In this document: piece after piece, positions 59,113 to 64,000 of the stretch
How positions within the stretch are numbered: position 1 is the stretch's first letter
How the letters are laid out: each line of letters starts with the position of its first letter
Origin: JAWPMT01 sp965267435
GTDB lineage: Bacteria; Bacteroidota; Bacteroidia; Cytophagales; Cyclobacteriaceae
Direction of reading: 5' to 3'
NCBI GenBank assembly: GCA_965267435.1
Contig: OZ253960.1
Span: 6,696,001 to 6,760,000, forward strand
DNA length: 64,000 nt
Notes under the pieces: model-generated
Told to the model about the DNA's origin: nothing
The model's input: the letters and a program-made list of their open reading frames with translations, nothing else
Databases searched by the model: none
Program-made: the position numbers and the translations under genes

Positions 59113-59628
59113 CTAGTAGGTTTTTCCTTCCCAAAATGAATTGACACCGGAAAGGGCATCTTTCCGATAGACCATGTATAAATCTGATTCGACGTCCAAT
59201 GGGGAGATAAACCAGGTGTTTCCTTCGGAGATGACCATTACGTGCATGCCGGATTTTGGCAACTCCATGCGAATGCGAGATGTAACATCTGAGGTGCGAA
59301 ATCCTTTGTAGGCGATGAGGTGTGGATATTTTCTGGCCATTTGCTTCGTCACCACACCTGATTGCCACACTTTGAAGGGCCCCACGTTGTCGTCAGGATC
59401 GGGCAATTGCACCAAAAGGCTTTCGTCTTCACTATCACCGACATCTTTTAGTGCATCACGCAGCATCTCCACTTCAAATCTGTAAACCCTATATTCCGAA
59501 GGGAGGTCCATGCTGTCAGTCTGTATACCTTCAGGAATCTCTGATGAAGTCCAAAGATCAGGTCCCTTCCGATAGGAAGCGCAGGCTGTGACTAGCAGAC
59601 TTAGGAGTATTGCCACTGGTAATTTCAT
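59113..59628 (-). CDS. Lipoprotein resembling the metalloprotease propeptide
   Basis: A lipoprotein signal with Cys16 (ILLSLLVTAC) precedes a 155-residue mature domain. Its stretch from about residue 50 to 158 aligns with residues 44-147 of the protease encoded 11 nt downstream. Shared elements: LPDPDDNVGPFKV vs LPTPDGKLMQFTI; ARKYPHLIAYKGF vs QRKFPNLKVYKGK; RIRMELPKSGMHVM vs TIRINVDPGGFHAI; GNTWFISPLDVESDLYMVY vs GTIFVDPEADHYVSYY. It lacks any catalytic domain and so looks like a separate propeptide-type protein anchored to the membrane. It might inhibit, fold or retain the protease. Confidence 0.75.
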   Translation of the reverse strand: MKLPVAILLSLLVTACASYRKGPDLWTSSEIPEGIQTDSMDLPSEYRVYRFEVEMLRDALKDVGDSEDESLLVQLPDPDDNVGPFKVWQSGVVTKQMARKYPHLIAYKGFRTSDVTSRIRMELPKSGMHVMVISEGNTWFISPLDVESDLYMVYRKDALSGVNSFWEGKTY

Positions 59629-59855
59629 CTATGCTCGGATGCAAACAATGTCCTTAAAATAACGATTATTAGCTGTTTTATCTTGCGCTTGGCTCCATAT
59701 ATATCTACAGCTTGATGAAGATTATCCCCACTGAGCAATTGACGAATGAGTGCTTCGCCTGGGTGGCTGACAAGCGAAATAAAAGAGTTTGAATCGCCCA
59801 GTCCGTTTTCTACGATCCCTGCACCCTTTTGCTGCATGTCGACGTTTTTCCGCAT
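59625..59855 (-). CDS. Possible 76-residue protein between subtilase and lipoprotein
   Basis: An open frame from ATG 59855 ends in TGA overlapping the lipoprotein ATG by 4 nt (ATGA), a junction typical of coupled genes. The sequence (MRKNVDMQQKGAGIVENG..., ending KQLIIVILRTLFASEHR) is unrecognised, and a weak resemblance to sigma-factor region 2 (IRQLLSGDN) is probably fortuitous. The frame also extends upstream into the subtilase 3' end in another phase, so it could equally be chance. Kept only because of the ATGA junction. Confidence 0.3.
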   Translation of the reverse strand: MRKNVDMQQKGAGIVENGLGDSNSFISLVSHPGEALIRQLLSGDNLHQAVDIYGAKRKIKQLIIVILRTLFASEHR

Positions 59856-59883
59856 CTTCGATGGAAAGATAAGGAAATGGCCA

Positions 59884-62800
59884 CTACTTTTTGATGAATC
59901 TGCGGCTCTCGGAGGTGCCATCTGAGAAGACGACATAGAGTAAATACGGCCCTTCACGCAAGTCATGAATAGCCAAGCCGTGAGCTTTTCTTCCAGCAGC
60001 GGCACTGGCAATACTCTTCTCCATGATCAGCCTTCCCTGAAAGTCGAGGACTCCAAGGTGGGAAACAACCCGATCAGTCATGATATGGATATACTCCGAT
60101 GAGGGATTGGGATATACCGAAAGCGACAGATCTTCACCAGGTGCTACGTTCAATACCAGAGGTGTTCGTTCCCAAACCTCGTAGAAGAGGCCGTCACTGT
60201 AGAGGCATCCGTCGGCGTCTTTACCTTCTACCTCAATGTTATAAACGCCTTCCAATACAAAATTCAGTATAGGGGTCACCCCGGCGTCATAAAAGGCGCC
60301 GTCGATGTACCATCGCATGTCGTACAAGGTCGTGTCGATGCCAAAAGTGACGTTGCGGCTTTGGTCGAGATAGAGAACCTCCGCCTCGGGGACTATTGAA
60401 AAGGAAAGGTCGTTGGGTCGGAGTTCGATCTCGACAGCTTCGCCGGCCAGTCCCTCATCTAGCCCCGCGATATACAAGGTAATATGTGCCACTAAACTAT
60501 CCAGATTCATGCTGGCACCTTTGTGAAGGGGCTCGGTTAGAGTCGAGTCCGCGTAAAACCCAAAATAGTCGCCATTACCAGGACTGACCACTATGTCATC
60601 CCCCTCGCAAATGACCTCAGGTGAGGTATAGGTAGGCGTGGCACTGGTGGCGATCGTCACAGAGTTATTCAAGGTACCACTGCACCCAATGTCATTCACG
60701 GTCACAAGTTCTACATTGTAGGACCCTGCGGCGGCAGCAAATACGAGTGTATCCTGTGATGACAATAAATTGCCGTCGATGCTCCACGTGAGACTTTCTT
60801 GATCGTTGGTGGTATTAATAAACCATAGATAGTCCTCCTCCAGTGAGTCGAGTGCCGGTATGACAGAGTAGGAGGGTGATACGTCGTTTACGTCAATGGT
60901 GATTGTCTCCTTTTCACTCTCGTAGCCGTTGACGACGTTGCTAATAAGCAACACCGTATCCTGAGTTACTTTCTCAAGCATGATGGACTGGCCGTCATAT
61001 ACATAGGACGTGTCGGTCGCTGACGCGTAGACGCGAAGGCCATCATTGCTTTTTCCCTCGATCATGACATCTTCACCAGCGCAAACTTCTACACGTTCTA
61101 TTCCCAGTGTTTCTGGTCGGTCCACGACCTCGAGGGTTTTACTGATCGTACCTTCACAGCCATCTTTGGTGACCACTGACAACTCAACTGTGTATTCACC
61201 CGCATCAGAATACACCAACTTTGGATGCTGGATGGTAGTCGCGTCTCCATTGCCGAAAGTCCAATTCCATTCCACAGGCTCGAAACTGTTGTCAGTAAAC
61301 GAGACGATGTTGTTGCCACTACCCAGGAACACGACTTCCTGATCTATTTCGAAATCGGCGACCTGCTCTACATACAGGATCGAGACCCTTCTGATGGCGC
61401 CTTCGTAAGTACTATCGGCCAGGGCCGCATATATTGTACTGTCAGCCGTTACGGGGCCTACGGAGATGGAATCACCGCTACCAACGAGTGTTGTCCCCAA
61501 TACGTCCGAGTAGAAGTTGTAAGTGGCTCCTTCCTCCAATGTCACGTCGGCAAATGCTCCTTCGCAGGAATAGAAAGTGGCCGCAAGAGGCGGATTGTTC
61601 ACAAAGTCGTCATTCAGGTCCTCTAATGAATCAAGGCGGGCCTCAAGCGAGGTCAGGTCTGTGGCGAATGCAATCAGCATCGTCATTTTTTCGGAGTCAT
61701 TGGCGTTGAGGGCGTCAAGGGTGGTCCCGATAATTTGGGCAACATCGTTGCCAGACCCTATGGCCCCGGCTTCATCCTCTTGCAGAACAGCCAGGTAATG
61801 GTGCTTTACAGAGTCGGTGAGTTCGACGACGTCCAATGCATTGCCATTAAATCCACCGACATCCAGGGCCGAATGCCGCACTGTACCAGAGGTGATTACC
61901 CTGATGCCAGCGAAAACAGAACTGTCCGAGTCACACGTGTAAGCCGTCCGGTCGCTGTCCCATGTGGCGTGGTTTTCGGTCTTCAGCCCCAAGTCCCAAT
62001 CCCAAAGCATGCCTGCCGACAAATCAGAGAAATCGCTGTTTGAGGTGTTGATGATGCGGTAGTCAATGACCAGCCCACTGTCCAATGATTCCCACGCCAT
62101 TGTCGATTGTTCGATCTTAAGTCCCAATTCGTCACGATCAGTGAAGACGTTGTAGGTGTACAGGTCTGCGACAGAATTGTAAAGGGGTCTGATGGATTCC
62201 TCCACTTCGAAGTCAAGGTTTTTGCCACTGCCAGACATCGTCGTGGGAGCATTGTCAGCAACATCGTCGTAAGACATCGAGAAGATCAGTCCGATTTGAT
62301 CCGCGATTGTCGTGGATGCAAGCTCTAAGCCACTGCCAATCGTTCCAGAATTTACTAAGCCAAGCTCGCCATTACCCCCCAATGTGAGTAACACGTTGCC
62401 GGCTTCGAAATCAAGGTAGTCAGGGGCAATCTGAACACTGAACTGTTGAAAATCGTCGTAGCCTTCATCTTCAAGGCCCACCCTTATTTCGATGATATCA
62501 CCAGGCGTTGCATCCTCGCTGGCCTTGCCACGGATCCGGACAACTGACTTGGATTGTAAAGAGCCGAGTGATCCAAGGGAAACCTCCTCAAAAGTGATTT
62601 CGTCGTCATAGGTTGTCAATCGGAGTGTCAGATCGCCAATGGAATCCAGGAAATTCTCTACGGTGAGATCTACAAAGATGGAATCTCCATAAAAGATTTC
62701 TTCACCCACTGGGCCATACGCAGTAAATTCTGATATCCTGGCGGCTTTGAGGTTAGTGTTACTGACTGCTTCCTCGGCATTGAGGCGACCTTTGCCGAGT

Positions 62801-64000
62801 TTGCCGGCCAGCAAAGGGCTGGAGTTGATACTGTAGATGTCATCTGCCGTCACCCGTACGCGCTCCATTACCTGCCGGGCATTGAGCTCGGGAAATTCGG
62901 CTCGAACAAGGGCAGCGACTCCTGCGACGATTGGTGAGGCGAAGGAAGTACCATAATCCGATCCATATCCAGAGTTGGAAGTCGAGTAAATGGCGGAACC
63001 GGGAGCGGCAAGGTCCACCTTGTTGCTGTAAGTACTAAAGGACGCCTTCGAGTCCGCGTTGTCTGTGGCAGCCACTGAAAGGACATTGTCGTAGCTGGCG
63101 GGGTAAAACTCCACGTCTTTGTTGTTGTTTCCAGCTGCAGCCACTATGACTACATCATTTTCTAGTACGGCGTAGTTAATGATGTCCTGGTTGAATTGTG
63201 AGTAGGAATCAACCGATCCCCATGATAGGTTGAGTACATCGTAGTCGTTGTCTGCTGCGTACACAATCGCTTCGTAAGTCCCAAACGACAAGTTGGATTC
63301 AGATGTGAAAGCTTTGAGCGGTGCAAGCTTTGATTCGAAACCAAGTCCTGCGATCCCAACGCCATTGTCTGTATGAGCCGCGGCAAGTCCTCCTACGAGT
63401 GTGCCGTGCGCACTACCGTCAGCTTGCGGGTCGTTGTCCATGTTAGCAAAATCGTAACCCAGACGGTCGTCGATGTAGCCATTGCCATCATCATCAATGC
63501 CGTTGAGGAATTCCGTATCGTTGACATAGATGTTACCCGCAAGGTCCTCATGATCCATATCAGCGCCGGTATCGATTACACCGATGATTACATCGCTGCT
63601 ACCCCGTGTCACAGACCACGCTTCATAGGCTTTGATGACATCCAGATAACTCTGCTCACCATCGGCGGGATCTGCTTCAGGGTCGGACGGTACATAAAAT
63701 AACTGCTCCTGGTAGATGGGTTCAGCGTATAGGATGTTGCCAAATGACTCCAATTCTTCACACTTGGAGAGGACGTCTTCCCCTGGGAGAAGGTAGACTT
63801 TGTAGATGCCATCCAGGACAGATTTGGTATTCCTAGCTGCGTGAGTGGCGTTTGTCTTTAGTGGCTTTACTGCCTTGGTATCAAATGGTAGATTATTGGC
63901 ATTCAGTGTATTGGGAGCATTTCTCGCCATGGACTGGTCCACTTTGAATACCAGTACATCAGGTAAGATTGGAGGCCTCCCTTTGTGTGGAGTCACACTG
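59884..64000 (-). CDS. Subtilase (S8) with PKD-like domains and T9SS tail (5' end truncated)
   Basis: The frame is open at base 64000, so the signal peptide lies outside; 1371 residues are visible. An I9-like prosequence precedes the peptidase, whose triad is Asp142 (GVIDTGADMDHED), His197 (SAHGTLVGG) and Ser351 (GTSFASPIVAG), with Asn290 (AAAGNN) as the oxyanion residue; numbering starts at the GTG at 63996. The rest holds CARDB/PKD-like domains (WTFGNGDATTIQHPKLVYSD), Ig-like repeats and a T9SS sorting domain (LSVYPNPSSEYIHI to ESRRFIKK). It is a surface or secreted protease, transcribed toward the lipoprotein/metalloprotease pair. Confidence 0.93.
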   Translation of the reverse strand, partial: SVTPHKGRPPILPDVLVFKVDQSMARNAPNTLNANNLPFDTKAVKPLKTNATHAARNTKSVLDGIYKVYLLPGEDVLSKCEELESFGNILYAEPIYQEQLFYVPSDPEADPADGEQSYLDVIKAYEAWSVTRGSSDVIIGVIDTGADMDHEDLAGNIYVNDTEFLNGIDDDGNGYIDDRLGYDFANMDNDPQADGSAHGTLVGGLAAAHTDNGVGIAGLGFESKLAPLKAFTSESNLSFGTYEAIVYAADNDYDVLNLSWGSVDSYSQFNQDIINYAVLENDVVIVAAAGNNNKDVEFYPASYDNVLSVAATDNADSKASFSTYSNKVDLAAPGSAIYSTSNSGYGSDYGTSFASPIVAGVAALVRAEFPELNARQVMERVRVTADDIYSINSSPLLAGKLGKGRLNAEEAVSNTNLKAARISEFTAYGPVGEEIFYGDSIFVDLTVENFLDSIGDLTLRLTTYDDEITFEEVSLGSLGSLQSKSVVRIRGKASEDATPGDIIEIRVGLEDEGYDDFQQFSVQIAPDYLDFEAGNVLLTLGGNGELGLVNSGTIGSGLELASTTIADQIGLIFSMSYDDVADNAPTTMSGSGKNLDFEVEESIRPLYNSVADLYTYNVFTDRDELGLKIEQSTMAWESLDSGLVIDYRIINTSNSDFSDLSAGMLWDWDLGLKTENHATWDSDRTAYTCDSDSSVFAGIRVITSGTVRHSALDVGGFNGNALDVVELTDSVKHHYLAVLQEDEAGAIGSGNDVAQIIGTTLDALNANDSEKMTMLIAFATDLTSLEARLDSLEDLNDDFVNNPPLAATFYSCEGAFADVTLEEGATYNFYSDVLGTTLVGSGDSISVGPVTADSTIYAALADSTYEGAIRRVSILYVEQVADFEIDQEVVFLGSGNNIVSFTDNSFEPVEWNWTFGNGDATTIQHPKLVYSDAGEYTVELSVVTKDGCEGTISKTLEVVDRPETLGIERVEVCAGEDVMIEGKSNDGLRVYASATDTSYVYDGQSIMLEKVTQDTVLLISNVVNGYESEKETITIDVNDVSPSYSVIPALDSLEEDYLWFINTTNDQESLTWSIDGNLLSSQDTLVFAAAAGSYNVELVTVNDIGCSGTLNNSVTIATSATPTYTSPEVICEGDDIVVSPGNGDYFGFYADSTLTEPLHKGASMNLDSLVAHITLYIAGLDEGLAGEAVEIELRPNDLSFSIVPEAEVLYLDQSRNVTFGIDTTLYDMRWYIDGAFYDAGVTPILNFVLEGVYNIEVEGKDADGCLYSDGLFYEVWERTPLVLNVAPGEDLSLSVYPNPSSEYIHIMTDRVVSHLGVLDFQGRLIMEKSIASAAAGRKAHGLAIHDLREGPYLLYVVFSDGTSESRRFIKK

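Noticed and set aside
59102..59368. Longer N-terminus of the metalloprotease
   Set aside because: It is a shadow of the lipoprotein gene in another frame; the GTG at 59101 gives a proper signal peptide.

Overview
The window is about 64 kb of a Bacteroidota chromosome, probably of Cytophagales or Saprospirales type. The evidence is: two giant secreted proteases with type IX secretion (T9SS) C-terminal sorting domains, many lipoproteins, several TAnnTTTG-type -7 promoter elements, 7TM-HTH membrane regulators, a Bacteroidota-type small cold-shock-associated protein, and families such as DUF4919, DUF1684, DUF6268-like and DUF1080. No rRNA, tRNA, CRISPR array, prophage or classical insertion sequence was seen. 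Both ends are truncated: a glycosidase-like lipoprotein at base 1 and a subtilase at base 64000.

Region 1-41.5 kb is a mosaic of short operons. It holds a six-hairpin glycosidase-like lipoprotein, an SDR/DUF1801 pair, a GT2 glycosyltransferase with an extra Rossmann-like tail, a FtsX/MacB-type permease, a soluble transhydrogenase (SthA), two 7TM-AraC regulators (one degenerate), a Tat-exported Dabb protein, a fatty acid desaturase, and a cold-shock-like set (two tiny proteins and a DEAD-box helicase). Next come Uup, YaaA, a tandem pair of tiny membrane-anchored coiled-coil paralogues, a YceI-TPR fusion, a DUF1080/cytochrome c divergent pair, and two penicillin-binding-type serine hydrolases that flank an M20 peptidase. 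A DUF559 nuclease gene sits among CCCCCTT...AAGGGGGCTAGGGGGTTG repeats. The remainder is a ceramidase-like hydrolase, a DUF4919 TPR protein, a GH99/WbsX-like lipoprotein, a MoxR/CoxE pair and AlkB.

Region 41.6-52.7 kb is the metabolic centrepiece. A Trp attenuator (19-residue leader peptide with three consecutive Trp codons, then a perfect 8-bp terminator with nine T) precedes twelve compact genes, trpEGDCFBA - DAHP synthase - phenylalanine hydroxylase (phhA) - hisHAF-hisIE, with junctions from -7 to +33 nt. Tryptophan, the common aromatic entry step, Phe-to-Tyr conversion and the late histidine steps may therefore be read from one Trp-controlled transcript. hisG, hisD, hisC and hisB are not in the window.

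Region 52.7-64 kb holds hairpin repeats, an iodotyrosine deiodinase-like nitroreductase with its three catalytic residues conserved, a carboxypeptidase-regulatory-like protein, a thioredoxin-fold protein, and a secreted protease locus: a reprolysin-like metalloprotease with P-domain, Fn3 repeats and T9SS tail, a lipoprotein that resembles the protease's own propeptide, and a subtilase with PKD-like and T9SS domains. The lipoprotein/protease pair, the attenuator and the DUF559 repeat locus are the items most worth following up.
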